Shown here in pieces: positions 50,171-59,221 of a stretch of DNA of 61,767 bases. Numbering within the stretch: the first letter of the stretch is position 1; the number at the start of each line of letters is the position of its first letter. The position numbers and the translations under genes are program-made. The stretch lies in the NCBI GenBank assembly GCA_005799545.1, contig SYGM01000009.1, positions 1 through 61,767 on the forward strand, in the 5' to 3' direction. Origin of the DNA: Planctomycetia bacterium. Lineage in GTDB: Bacteria > Planctomycetota > UBA1135 > GCA-002686595. Under the pieces are notes generated by a model, which saw only the letters and a program-made list of their open reading frames with translations, had not been told where the DNA came from and made no database searches.

Positions 50171-51031
50171 GTGAAGGTGCTGATCAGCGGAGCCAGCGGT
50201 TTTGTCGGGACGGCTCTGATCGAGGCGCTGCGCGCGCGCGGTCACGCCGTACGTTCCATCAGCCGGCGACCCGGGGCCGAGCATGACTGGAGCACCGAGA
50301 GCCTCTCGCGCGGTGTCGAGTGGGCGGACGCAGTGGTCAATCTCGCCGGCGAGAACCTCTTCGCGCGTCGCTGGGATCCGGTCTTCAAGCAGGAGCTGTG
50401 GCGCTCGCGTTTCGAGGGCACCAAGGCGCTCGCCACGCTGGTGGGCAAGCGTCCGGGCACCGTGCTGGTCTCCGCCTCGGCGATCGGCATCTACGGCGAC
50501 CGCGGCGAGGAGGAACTGGGCGAGGACGCAGCACCGGGGCGCGGTTTCCTGCCGGAGCTGGCGCGAGACTGGGAGGAAGCCACGCGGCCCGCGGAGCAGG
50601 GCGGCGCGCGCGTCGTGATCCTGCGGATCGGCATCGTGCTGGGCCATGGCGGAGCGTTGGCGCGCATGAAGACGCCTTTCCGGCTGGGACTGGGCGGGCG
50701 ACTCGGCACCGGCAGGCAGTGGATGTCGTGGATCGCGCTCGATGATCTCGTCGCGCTGATTCTGCATGCACTGGAACAGCCTGCGGCGCGCGGCGTGTAC
50801 AACGCCACCGCGCCGCAGCCGTGCACGAACGCGGAGTTCACGCGCACGCTGGCCGGTGTGTTGCGGCGACCTGCGCTGTTTCCCGTTCCCGCCTTCGCGC
50901 TCCGGCTTGCGCTCGGCGAAGCGGCGCAGGTGCTGCTCGAAGGCCAGCGCGTGCTGCCCCGGCGCGCGCTGGCGGAGGGCTTCGTGTTTCAGGAGCCCGG
51001 ACTCGAGCGCTGCCTGCGCAGGCTGCTGTAG
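50171..51031 (+). CDS. TIGR01777-family NAD-dependent epimerase-like protein (SDR39U1/YfcH)
   Basis: 286 residues with a GTG start 4 nt after the SDR stop. Family marks are VLISGASGFVGTALIEAL, WADAVVNLAGENLFARRW and LVSASAIGIYGDRG, then GGRLGTGRQWMSWIALDD. The family has a conserved fold with an unknown physiological substrate. Its last 43 bp overlap, tail to tail, the end of the convergent YfhO-like gene. Confidence 0.9.
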   Translation: MKVLISGASGFVGTALIEALRARGHAVRSISRRPGAEHDWSTESLSRGVEWADAVVNLAGENLFARRWDPVFKQELWRSRFEGTKALATLVGKRPGTVLVSASAIGIYGDRGEEELGEDAAPGRGFLPELARDWEEATRPAEQGGARVVILRIGIVLGHGGALARMKTPFRLGLGGRLGTGRQWMSWIALDDLVALILHALEQPAARGVYNATAPQPCTNAEFTRTLAGVLRRPALFPVPAFALRLALGEAAQVLLEGQRVLPRRALAEGFVFQEPGLERCLRRLL

Positions 51032-52737
51032 AGCAGCGCAGCCGCGAGCAGCGAAACGCCCGTCAGCGCCAGCAGATTCACCAGATTGGCGAGGCGCTGG
51101 CGCAGCGGCCATTCGATCTCGAAGGAGCGGTACTCGACGAAGGCCTGCAACTGGGCTTCCTCGCCGGGTTGGAACGGCGCGCCGGGCGCGCGGCCGGCCG
51201 CCTCCGGATACAGGAAGGCCAGCGGATGGTGCAGGTTGCCGATGCGCACCTCGCCGGGCCGCACGGGTCCCTTGGGGAACCACTCGAGCCGGTAGCCGAA
51301 CAATGGTTCGTAGGTCAGCAGCTGCGATTCACCGCGCAGCAGGGCGTCATCGCGGTCCGCGCTCAGACGGATCTGTCCGTCGACCACGGCAGGGATCGTG
51401 ACGCGCGTGATCGTTGGCGCGGCATGCCGCTTCCATGCATCGACGACCGGACGCGGATTGTAGGGTTGCTCGGCGTAGACCTTGCGCGAGTGCATCACCT
51501 GCAGCGCAAGGAACACGGCCATCGCGACCCAGGAAGCGCGCGCCAGCCATGCGCGCCGCTCCAGACCCTCGATGGCGCAGGCGGCGAGCACCGCCACCAG
51601 CGGCACGAACATCCACAGCCAGCGCACGAAGCTCGAAGAGCTGCCCACGACCGGCAGCGACTTGAGCACGCGCTCCCACCCGGGGCTGTGCAGGTTGAGC
51701 GCCAGCGGCACGACGCAGATCAGGAGCAGCGTCGCCAGCGCCCAGCGCTGCCGGGCGAGCGAGCGCAGCGTCTCCGCGCGGAAGCAGAGCGCGGCTCCCA
51801 GCAGGATGGCGACCAGCGGCACGAGCGTCAGACCGAGATCCCACTCGTGTTCTCCCAGCATGAAGGGCTGGTTGACGAACAACTCGCGAGCCCTGTCCGC
51901 GGGCGGTGAGAGGAACAGCGCGCGGAACAGCAGCTCGAGCAGTGCCAGCGGATTCTCCGCGCCCGGCAGGGGATAGCCGCTGCGCGGGAAGCTCGACAGG
52001 AAGGCCAGAGCCGCGCACAGCTTGGCCGCGCACAGGCCCAGCATCACAAGCAGTGCGACCGCTGCGCGGCCCGTCAGACCCCGGATCGTTCCGCCGCGCA
52101 GCACATGGACGCAGGCCAGCGCTGCCAGCACCAGCAGCAGGGGCGGCAGGCCGTACACGTTGCCCGCCTGCAGCTGGTAGCTGAGGCACAGGCCGGCTCC
52201 CAGCGAGCCAGCCCACCAACCCGCGCGCGTGCTGGCCGGGCGCAGCAGCAGCCACGCGCACAGCGGCGCCAGCATCGAGGCGTGGAACGCGAGGTGTCCC
52301 ACCGCCATGCGCGCGATGTGAAAGCCGTTGAGCGCGAAGAGAACGGCTGCGAGCGCCGCAGCTCCCGCACCCAGCTTCAGGCTGCGCCTCGCGAACAGCC
52401 ACATGCCGACAAAGCCGGCGATCAGGCTGATCAGTGCCGTCCAGCGCACGGCGGTCAGCGGGTCCACGAAGGCACACAGCCACTGCGGGAGCGAGACATG
52501 GCCGTTGGCCGGATGCGCGTAGGCCGGCAGGCCCGCACCGAAAGCCGGACTGAACCAAGGCAGCGAGAACCAGCCGTTGTTCTCGATCCAGTACTCGCCG
52601 GCCAGCAGACGCGGCAGGAAGTACGCGTAGTCGTGACCGATCCGGCCCGTCGCGCCGGGCAGCAGCGAATCGGTGATCACCATCCAACTCAGGCAGGTGA
52701 TCAGGAGGCACAGAAGCATCAACTTGCGCTCACTCAT
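50989..52737 (-). CDS. YfhO-like polytopic membrane protein
   Basis: 582 residues from ATG 52737, which overlaps the upstream GT4 stop (ATGA). About 12 hydrophobic segments are present. The first outer loop has GHDYAYFLPRLLAGEYWIEN and FGAGLPAYAHPANG, as in YfhO-type proteins, which glycosylate cell-wall polymers or transport lipid-linked sugars. A periplasmic part (about 420-545) precedes the last helix. It is the last gene of the Wzx-GT4-YfhO operon. Confidence 0.8.
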   Translation of the reverse strand: MSERKLMLLCLLITCLSWMVITDSLLPGATGRIGHDYAYFLPRLLAGEYWIENNGWFSLPWFSPAFGAGLPAYAHPANGHVSLPQWLCAFVDPLTAVRWTALISLIAGFVGMWLFARRSLKLGAGAAALAAVLFALNGFHIARMAVGHLAFHASMLAPLCAWLLLRPASTRAGWWAGSLGAGLCLSYQLQAGNVYGLPPLLLVLAALACVHVLRGGTIRGLTGRAAVALLVMLGLCAAKLCAALAFLSSFPRSGYPLPGAENPLALLELLFRALFLSPPADRARELFVNQPFMLGEHEWDLGLTLVPLVAILLGAALCFRAETLRSLARQRWALATLLLICVVPLALNLHSPGWERVLKSLPVVGSSSSFVRWLWMFVPLVAVLAACAIEGLERRAWLARASWVAMAVFLALQVMHSRKVYAEQPYNPRPVVDAWKRHAAPTITRVTIPAVVDGQIRLSADRDDALLRGESQLLTYEPLFGYRLEWFPKGPVRPGEVRIGNLHHPLAFLYPEAAGRAPGAPFQPGEEAQLQAFVEYRSFEIEWPLRQRLANLVNLLALTGVSLLAAALLYSSLRRQRSSPGS

Positions 52738-53846
52738 CGCAGGCACTCGGTATAGCCTGCGAGCGTGGCTCGTGCACAGCGTTCCCAGCTGAGTTCCCCG
52801 GCCCACTGCGCGCCGCGGAGGCTGTGAGCCTGCCAGAGCTCCGCATCCGCGAGGCACTCGCGGCTGCGGGCGGCGAGTCCTTCCGCATCGGCAGGATCGA
52901 GCAGCATGGCACCGGTCCCCAGCACCTCAGGCAGCGAACCGCAGGTCGAGGCGAGCGTGGGGATGCCTCGCAGCATGGCTTCCAGCGGAGGCAGGCCGAA
53001 GCCCTCGTCGAGGCTGGTGAACCAGAACAGGGCCGCGCGGTTCCAGAGCGGCCCGAGTGCATCTTCGGGCACGAAATCATGGCGTTCAACGGCCGCGCGC
53101 GCCGACGAGCGCTCCAGTGCCGCATCGAATTCCTCGGCGCCGTGGCCGCGCGGACCCGCAACGATCCAGCGCAGATCGGGCCGTTCGCGGTGCAGAATCT
53201 CGAAGGCGCGCAGCATCGCCGGATGGTTCTTGCGGCGATCGACGCGGCACAGCGTGAGGATCGCATCACGGCCGTCGCGCCGGGGCGCGCTCGGGCGCGT
53301 GCCGCGCAATGAGTGCTCGCAACCCAGCCAGGTGACGCGGATCCGGCTGCGATCCACGCCGAGGGTCGACACCAGATCCTCCGCCACGAACTGGCTGGGC
53401 ACGAACACCAGCCTTGAGCGCGCGATTGCCTCGCGAGCCGATCTGGTCATGCGCTCGGCCGCCGCCTCGGAGAGAAAGCCGCCGCCGCGCATGTAGATCA
53501 GATCGAAGATCGTCACCACTTCCACCGCACTGCGCACGGGCAGCAGGCTGGGCTGCGTGTGATGCCAGAGCTCTGCTCCGCCGACCCTGTCATCGGCGCC
53601 GCGTCCTGTCCACCGGCAAAGGCGCGGAAACCAGCGTGAGGGAAAGCGCACGCGCGAGAGCCGAGCCCGGCCTGCATCAAGACCGCGTTCCTCCGCGCTT
53701 GAGCGATCCGGAGCCAGCGACCATCCGAACAGACCCAGTTCAGGACCATCGGGGAGTCGCAGCATGGCGCGCACGAGCTCGCGCGTGTAGCGGCCGATGC
53801 CCTCGCGGTTGATCAGCGCCGGGCGATAGTCGAGTCCTGCGCGCAT
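52734..53846 (-). CDS. GT4 family glycosyltransferase
   Basis: 370 residues starting MRAGLDYRPALINREGIGRY, a usual GT4 opening with the GIGRY loop. The donor domain has LTLCRVDRRKNHPAMLRAFE and WFTSLDEGFGLPPLEAMLRG with EX7E. It is similar in design to mannosyl- and rhamnosyltransferases of O-antigen clusters. The stop of the flippase gene and its ATG share one base. Confidence 0.9.
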   Translation of the reverse strand: MRAGLDYRPALINREGIGRYTRELVRAMLRLPDGPELGLFGWSLAPDRSSAEERGLDAGRARLSRVRFPSRWFPRLCRWTGRGADDRVGGAELWHHTQPSLLPVRSAVEVVTIFDLIYMRGGGFLSEAAAERMTRSAREAIARSRLVFVPSQFVAEDLVSTLGVDRSRIRVTWLGCEHSLRGTRPSAPRRDGRDAILTLCRVDRRKNHPAMLRAFEILHRERPDLRWIVAGPRGHGAEEFDAALERSSARAAVERHDFVPEDALGPLWNRAALFWFTSLDEGFGLPPLEAMLRGIPTLASTCGSLPEVLGTGAMLLDPADAEGLAARSRECLADAELWQAHSLRGAQWAGELSWERCARATLAGYTECLR

Positions 53847-55189
53847 CAGAGCATCCTCTCCGCCGCCTGCCGCAACAGCAGGGAAACAAGGCCTGAACCC
53901 AGCAGCGCCAGCGGGGCAAGCAACCATGCGCGTGCGTGCGGTGCGAAGATCTCTCCGGCGCCCAGGCGACGCAGTTCCACGCTCGCCAGCAGCGCCACGC
54001 CGGCTTCGGTCAAGAAGGTCATGAAGCCTGCTCCGCTGATGCCCCAGCGCGGCACAAGCAGCAGATTGCCCGCCAGATTGATCAGCAGGGCCAGCAGGGC
54101 CACGCGCAGGATCGCACGACGGGCGCCTGCGGCGACGAGCGCCGTCATCAGGCTCGCTCCGGCGTAGACGCAGGCTGCGGCCAGCAGCAGCCACGCGAGG
54201 CTGAGGTGTGCGCGTCCGAAGCCGGGCCGAAAGGCCTCCAGCAGCAGATCGCCCCACGGCATGGCGAGGCCGATCGGAATGCAGGCGCGCAGGAACAGGC
54301 GCGAGGCCAGCGCCCCGCTGGCAGCCCCCAACTCATGACTTGCGTGCGCGCGCGATAGCCAGGGCAGCGCCGCCTGCGTGGCGAAGATGGCAACCATGAT
54401 GCTGTAGGACATCACCCGCATGGCGATGTGATACGGACCCAGTTCGGAAGCTCCGCAGAATGAGCGCACGAACAGCGCGTCCACATGGAAGTAGGCCTGC
54501 TGGCACAGGCTGGCGAGTCCAAGCGGCCACACATCGCTCAGCAGAGCGATCAGGGAAGCCGGCTGCGCTTCCAGCCTCGGCAGCCAAGGCCGGCAGGCCC
54601 GATGCAGCAGGAAATTGCCCAGCGTGCTGCCGGCTGCCACGCCGAGCAGATACAGCGCGGGTTCACGGACACCCTGCCAGCCCAGCAGCAGCACGAACAG
54701 GAGCGAGAGCGAAGCCGCGCTGATCCGCAGCAGCACCGGAATCCGCCAATCGATGCGATTGCGCAGCGGCACAGTCGAGAGTTCCAGCGCATGCGTCAGG
54801 GGATACAGGCTCGCCAGAAAGACCCATCCGATGCCGGATTCCCCGTAGGCCCATGCCAGCGCGGTGATCGCGAGGCTGCCTGCGCTTGCCAGCAGCAGGC
54901 GCAGCCTGCGCGCGGCGTGCAGCAGTCCGGCGAGCTCGCGATCATCCGCGCTGCTGCGCTGCACGCAGTACTGGCCGGTGCCGAAGTCGCACAAGGTGTC
55001 CAGCACGACGAACATCGACAGGTAGAAGCCGTAGCGGCCGAAGGCCTCCTCATCGAGCACGCGCGCGATCCACCACAGCGCGATCAGCGTGCAGAGGGAT
55101 CCGTAAAGCCTGCCGAGCACGAGCAGGCGCGTGCCCGACCAAACCCGTGCGGGAACGCTCGTCGCCGGTGACCGTGCCTGGCTCTCCAT
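53846..55189 (-). CDS. oligosaccharide flippase, Wzx/MOP-superfamily-like
   Basis: 447 residues with about 12 predicted membrane helices. The opening, GTRLLVLGRLYGSLCTLIAL, and the internal LLLEAFRPGFGRAHLSLAWL and NLAGNLLLVPRWGISGAGF fit polysaccharide biosynthesis proteins of the MOP superfamily. It would move lipid-linked oligosaccharide across the inner membrane. First gene of a three-gene operon, with TAGAGT 10 nt before its ATG. Confidence 0.88.
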   Translation of the reverse strand: MESQARSPATSVPARVWSGTRLLVLGRLYGSLCTLIALWWIARVLDEEAFGRYGFYLSMFVVLDTLCDFGTGQYCVQRSSADDRELAGLLHAARRLRLLLASAGSLAITALAWAYGESGIGWVFLASLYPLTHALELSTVPLRNRIDWRIPVLLRISAASLSLLFVLLLGWQGVREPALYLLGVAAGSTLGNFLLHRACRPWLPRLEAQPASLIALLSDVWPLGLASLCQQAYFHVDALFVRSFCGASELGPYHIAMRVMSYSIMVAIFATQAALPWLSRAHASHELGAASGALASRLFLRACIPIGLAMPWGDLLLEAFRPGFGRAHLSLAWLLLAAACVYAGASLMTALVAAGARRAILRVALLALLINLAGNLLLVPRWGISGAGFMTFLTEAGVALLASVELRRLGAGEIFAPHARAWLLAPLALLGSGLVSLLLRQAAERML

Positions 55190-55199
55190 GCCGGCGAGC

Positions 55200-55205
55200 A
55201 CTCTA
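55200..55205 (-). promoter_or_regulatory. TANNNT -10 element of the flippase operon (CGTAGAGT)
   Basis: TAGAGT lies 10 nt before ATG 55189. Confidence 0.4.
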
Positions 55206-55254
55206 CGCCATCGAGCGGAGGCGGGGGAGGCTGGCTGGCAGCGAATCGCAAAGC

Positions 55255-55260
55255 TAGGAT
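55255..55260 (+). promoter_or_regulatory. TANNNT -10 element of the aminotransferase gene (GCTAGGAT)
   Basis: TAGGAT preceded by GC, 7 nt before ATG 55268. Identical in its eight bases to the plsC element. Predicts a leaderless mRNA. Confidence 0.45.
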
Positions 55261-55267
55261 AAAGCGC

Positions 55268-56509
55268 ATGTTCGCCCGCAAGCGGCTCGACATCTCGTGG
55301 TCCGACCTCGCACACGGCATGGCAGCCTGTGTGCATGCTCGTTCCCGTGCCGCCCTCGAGCACGAGATCGAGAGTTGGTTTGCCCCGGCCGCGGAACGTG
55401 ATCCGGGTGCGGATCCGGCGGCTGTGGCCTGCCTCTCCATCCGCAGCGGTCTGGATCTCTATCTGCGCCTCTTGGCACTCCCGCGCGGTTCGGAAGTGCT
55501 CGTCTCCGCGTTGACGATTCCCGACATGTGGCGCGTTCTCGAGCACCATGGGCTGGTGGCGGTCCCCGTGGACATCGATCCACAGACTCTGGCACCGCGC
55601 ATGGATGCGCTGGAGCGCGGTCGCACGGACCGCACGCGAGCGGTGCTGGTTGCCCACCTGCTCGGCACCCAGATCGATCTCGATCCGATCGCCGCCTTTG
55701 CAAGGCAGCATGGATTGCTGCTTTGGGAGGACTGCGCCCAGGCCTTCACCGATGCCGGATTCCGCGGTCATCCTCAGTCGGATCTGGCGATGTTCAGCTT
55801 CGGTCCGATCAAGACGGCCGCCGCGCTGGCGGGTGCCGTGCTGGTGATGCCGGATGCCCAAATGCGGGCGCGCTGGCGCTCGGCTCACGCGCAGTACCCG
55901 CTGCAGTCCACGCGCGGATACTTCGGGCGGCTGTGGAAGTACTCGCTGCTGAAGTTCCTCACGCTGCCGCTGCCGTATGCGCTGTTCGTGCGAGTGTGCG
56001 AGTGGCGCGGCACCACGCACGATGCCGTGATCCAGAGCACGGTGCGCGGCTTCATCGGGGGCGATTTCTTCGAACGCATCCGCCACGCGCCTTCGCGCGC
56101 ACTCCTGAGTCTGATGGCACGCCGACTGCGCCACGCCGATGGGAGCCGGGTGCGCGCGCGCACGGCGCAGGCCGAGCGCCTGATCGCGCAACTAGGCCGC
56201 GAGTACACCGTGCCCGGTCAGCGGGCGCCACTGCACACGCACTGGGTCTTCACGGTGCTCGCCGATCGTCCCCAGGAACTGGTCAGCGCGCTGCGCGCCG
56301 AGGGCTTTGATGCCACTCAGGTCGCAACCATGAAGTCCGTTCCCGCACCGCAGGGTCGCTCCGAGCTGGCCCCGCGTCAGGCCGAGGAAATGCTGAAAGC
56401 GATGGTCTACCTGCCGGTGTATCCCGAACTGCCGGATGAGGAGCTGCAGCGGCTTGCCGGGGTGCTGCAGCGCTGCGCGCAGACGCAGCTGCGGCCGCTG
56501 GCGGGCTGA
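55268..56509 (+). CDS. DegT/DnrJ/EryC1/StrS-like PLP aminotransferase
   Basis: 413 residues. Fold-type I sugar-aminotransferase features are CLSIRSGLDLYLRLL (cofactor phosphate region), VLVAHLLGTQIDLDPI, LWEDCAQAFTD (Asp for the PLP ring nitrogen) and MFSFGPIKTAAALAGA with the PLP Lys. The usual next Gly-rich strand is present. It probably aminates a keto-sugar nucleotide for surface polysaccharide, in line with the neighbouring flippase operon. It is more divergent than typical DegT proteins, so substrate is open. Confidence 0.82.
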   Translation: MFARKRLDISWSDLAHGMAACVHARSRAALEHEIESWFAPAAERDPGADPAAVACLSIRSGLDLYLRLLALPRGSEVLVSALTIPDMWRVLEHHGLVAVPVDIDPQTLAPRMDALERGRTDRTRAVLVAHLLGTQIDLDPIAAFARQHGLLLWEDCAQAFTDAGFRGHPQSDLAMFSFGPIKTAAALAGAVLVMPDAQMRARWRSAHAQYPLQSTRGYFGRLWKYSLLKFLTLPLPYALFVRVCEWRGTTHDAVIQSTVRGFIGGDFFERIRHAPSRALLSLMARRLRHADGSRVRARTAQAERLIAQLGREYTVPGQRAPLHTHWVFTVLADRPQELVSALRAEGFDATQVATMKSVPAPQGRSELAPRQAEEMLKAMVYLPVYPELPDEELQRLAGVLQRCAQTQLRPLAG

Positions 56510-56645
56510 TCCGGAAGTTTCTTCCCAGCCGTCGCAGCGTCCGCGCGCTCGCTTCTGAAAGGGAGGGGCGGTGCTCGGATTCCCGGGTGGAAGTTCACTT
56601 TCGCCGAGCCGGGCCTCCGATAGAGACGCTGAGGCGTTCTCTCCG

Positions 56646-57152
56646 ATGTGCCATAAGCAGAGGCAAGGCTTCACTCTGATCGAGCTGACCGTGGTGATGG
56701 CGATCCTCACGGTGGCCGTGCTGTTCTTCACGCAGGTGATGCTGGCGTCGCGCCGTCTCGATCCTGTGGCGGAGGAGAGCCGGATGGCAGCAGAAGCCGC
56801 ACGCATCCGTTTGGAGGAAATGCGCGCGCTGCCCTTCGAGCAGATCTTTGGCGCCTATCGCTCGGGTCAACCGAAGGCGCGCTTCGACGTGGCGGGCCTC
56901 AGTCCGGCACCCGGACAGGACAGCGTGGGACTCATCGAGCTGCCGGAACTGGCCGGCGCGCTGCGTGAGGACATCGAGAACAAGGCTTGGGGACTGCCGC
57001 GCGATCTCAACCGAGACGGCGAAGTCGATGCATCCGATCACGCGCTGGACGCCCTGATCCTGCCGGTGACGGTCCGCCTGGAGTGGGCCAGCAAGAACGG
57101 CAAGGACGGCAGGCGGTCTCTGGTACTGCATTCCATGCTCGCACGCCTATGA
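56646..57152 (+). CDS. type II secretion/type IV pilin-like protein (GspI/GspH-like)
   Basis: 168 residues. The prepilin site is QGFTLIELTVVMAILTVAVL, with cleavage after Gly and methylation of Phe expected. A hydrophobic helix (about 8-30) and a soluble domain with an Asp-rich stretch, DLNRDGEVDASDH, follow. It overlaps the next pseudopilin gene by 4 nt (ATGA). Three genes in a row point to a small pseudopilus module; the ATPase and membrane platform are not in the window. Confidence 0.85.
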   Translation: MCHKQRQGFTLIELTVVMAILTVAVLFFTQVMLASRRLDPVAEESRMAAEAARIRLEEMRALPFEQIFGAYRSGQPKARFDVAGLSPAPGQDSVGLIELPELAGALREDIENKAWGLPRDLNRDGEVDASDHALDALILPVTVRLEWASKNGKDGRRSLVLHSMLARL

Positions 57153-57775
57153 GGATCCACGCCCACAGCACCGGTCCTCGCGAGAGGACCTGCCCGCGGA
57201 GCGGCTTCACGCTGCTGGAAGTGCTCGTGGCTGCCGCGCTGGCGGGTGTGCTGCTCTTCAACATCCAGCTGCTGGTGACCGACGCACGTGAAGACCTGGA
57301 AGACACGACGCTCCAGAGCGAGGTCAACCTTCAGGCACAGCGCGCGCTCGATCGCATCGCGCTGGCCGTGATGGGGGCGCTCGCCAGCGATGTGCACGTC
57401 AAGAAGAGCGCCCCGGACTCTTCGGACACGATTCACTACACGTCGGTGGTCGGCTTTGAGGACGGACAGCCCGTCATCAGCGAGCCGCAGTCGATCGCGC
57501 TGACGGCTCAGTCGGGACGCGAGGTCAGCTGGTACTCGAAGCCGGGTACGAGCGAGGAAACACGCGTGGTGTGGGCGCGACATCTGCGCGAATTCTGCGC
57601 AGGTGAGGTCGCCAATGGATTGGACGACAACGGCAACGGTCTCGTGGACGAGAAAGGCCTCGCCTTCGAGGTCGACGGTCCGATGGTCACGATCTGTCTG
57701 ACGATCGAGCGTCCAGGACGAGACGGCAAGTTGGTCACGAAGCGTCTGGAAACGAGGGTTACATGTCGAAACTGA
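57149..57775 (+). CDS. pseudopilin (GspJ-like)
   Basis: 208 residues. A long, basic leader precedes SGFTLLEVLVAAALAGVLL, the class III prepilin signature. The soluble part has a calcium-like loop, NGLDDNGNGLVDEKG, as found in other pseudopilins. It overlaps the preceding gene by 4 nt and the following one by 13 nt. A minor pseudopilin at the pseudopilus tip is the most likely role. Confidence 0.85.
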   Translation: MRIHAHSTGPRERTCPRSGFTLLEVLVAAALAGVLLFNIQLLVTDAREDLEDTTLQSEVNLQAQRALDRIALAVMGALASDVHVKKSAPDSSDTIHYTSVVGFEDGQPVISEPQSIALTAQSGREVSWYSKPGTSEETRVVWARHLREFCAGEVANGLDDNGNGLVDEKGLAFEVDGPMVTICLTIERPGRDGKLVTKRLETRVTCRN

Positions 57776-59217
57776 ACTCCAAGCGGCGCGGAGCCGTGCT
57801 GATTCCCGCGGTGATCTGCGTGATGACCGTTGCGGCACTGAGCACGGCCTATCTTCAGCTCTCGATGGACAAGTCGCGTGAAGCGCGCGGAGCCGTCGAT
57901 CAGAAGAAGGCGTTCTATGTGGCGGAAGCAGGACTCGCGGAAGCGTTCTACGGCATCGCGCAAGGCAAAAGCGGTTCCGTGGCCGGACCGGATCAGCCTG
58001 CGGGCTTCGGCGGGGGAGTCTTCTGGGTCGAATCGGAGGATCTGGGCGCGGGCAAGGTCGCGCTGCGCAGCACGGGCCTCGTGGGCTCGGGTCGTGCTTC
58101 GCTGGCGATCACGCTGCAGCGCGATGCGGATGCGCTCGGCAAGCTGGGTCTGTTTTCCGAGCAGGAGATGCAGATCGAATCAGGAGCACTGCTGGATACC
58201 TACGACTCCGAGCTGGGCACGTACGCTTCCCAGGCGGCGATCGCCGAGACCGGTGACTGCGTCTCGAGCAACGGCAGCATCACGCTGGCGGGCGCGCCCG
58301 GCGCCCTCATCCGCGGCGATGCGCGCCCGGGGCCTCAAGGCAGCGTGATGCGCAGCAAGACAGCGCAGGTGACCGGCTCGATGGCTCCGGCCTCCGAACT
58401 GCGTTCGCTGGCCGAAGTGGACATCCCGCAGCCGACCCACGTCTCGGACTATGAACACGACCACGCTGGCGCTGCCTTCCTCGCCTCGGGCGATTACGGT
58501 TTCGGACAGTGGACGGTGCGCGGCGGCGGCACGCTGACCGTACGCGGACCCGCGCAGATCATCGTCGATGAGCTGAGACTCGAGGCAAACTCGCGCCTGG
58601 TTTTCGACACGGGCAGCGGCGCCATCACGCTCTGGGTGCGCAACCAGATCACGACCGACGCCGGAACCTGGCTTTCCAGCAGCGCCGAAGGGACGGATCG
58701 CTTCAGCCTGATACTGGGCGGAAGCACTGCCAGTCTGGCGGGTGGCGGCGTGATCCACGGGCTTGTCTATGCGCCTCTGGCGGAATTCGCCTGGCCGGGT
58801 GGACTGGAGCTTTACGGAAGCGTGGCCGCACGCCGTCTGACCATCGAGTCCAACGCCCGGCTGCACTACGACCGTGCGCTGGGCCGGGCTCCGGAGACTT
58901 CCAGCGGCATTCCCGAGCTTGTGTGCTGGCGGGTGATGGAGCTGCCCGATGTGCCGCTGGTGACGATGAAATTCGATCCGCTCACGGTGCTCCGCATCAA
59001 CAGCGTGGAGCCGGTGAAGGCAGAGCTCGCGCACGAAGCGGCACTGACGGCCGTCGAAGACGGCGAGGCCGCAGAGGAATCGAAGACGCCGTCCGGAACG
59101 CAATCACAGTTGGATTCGTCCGACGAGAGCGGCGCCAAGAACGACTCCAAGCCGTCGAAGGGCAAGCGCAAGTCCGGCAAGAAGAAGTGGGATATGCCGC
59201 GCTCCGGAGGATTCTGA
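57763..59217 (+). CDS. PilX-like pilus/pseudopilus protein with large exported domain
   Basis: 484 residues. The N-terminus, GAVLIPAVICVMTVAALSTA, with AFYVAEAGLAEAFYGIAQGK is the PilX-type opening (AEAG motif). The central region (about 140-375) is beta-rich, with repeated turns such as GGGTLTVRGPAQIIVDELRL and IHGLVYAPLAEFAWPGG. This resembles polymer-forming or right-handed beta-helix proteins. The C-terminus (about 430-484) is Ser/Lys-rich and disordered. It ends the pseudopilin operon. Confidence 0.82.
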   Translation: MSKLNSKRRGAVLIPAVICVMTVAALSTAYLQLSMDKSREARGAVDQKKAFYVAEAGLAEAFYGIAQGKSGSVAGPDQPAGFGGGVFWVESEDLGAGKVALRSTGLVGSGRASLAITLQRDADALGKLGLFSEQEMQIESGALLDTYDSELGTYASQAAIAETGDCVSSNGSITLAGAPGALIRGDARPGPQGSVMRSKTAQVTGSMAPASELRSLAEVDIPQPTHVSDYEHDHAGAAFLASGDYGFGQWTVRGGGTLTVRGPAQIIVDELRLEANSRLVFDTGSGAITLWVRNQITTDAGTWLSSSAEGTDRFSLILGGSTASLAGGGVIHGLVYAPLAEFAWPGGLELYGSVAARRLTIESNARLHYDRALGRAPETSSGIPELVCWRVMELPDVPLVTMKFDPLTVLRINSVEPVKAELAHEAALTAVEDGEAAEESKTPSGTQSQLDSSDESGAKNDSKPSKGKRKSGKKKWDMPRSGGF

Positions 59218-59221
59218 GGCC

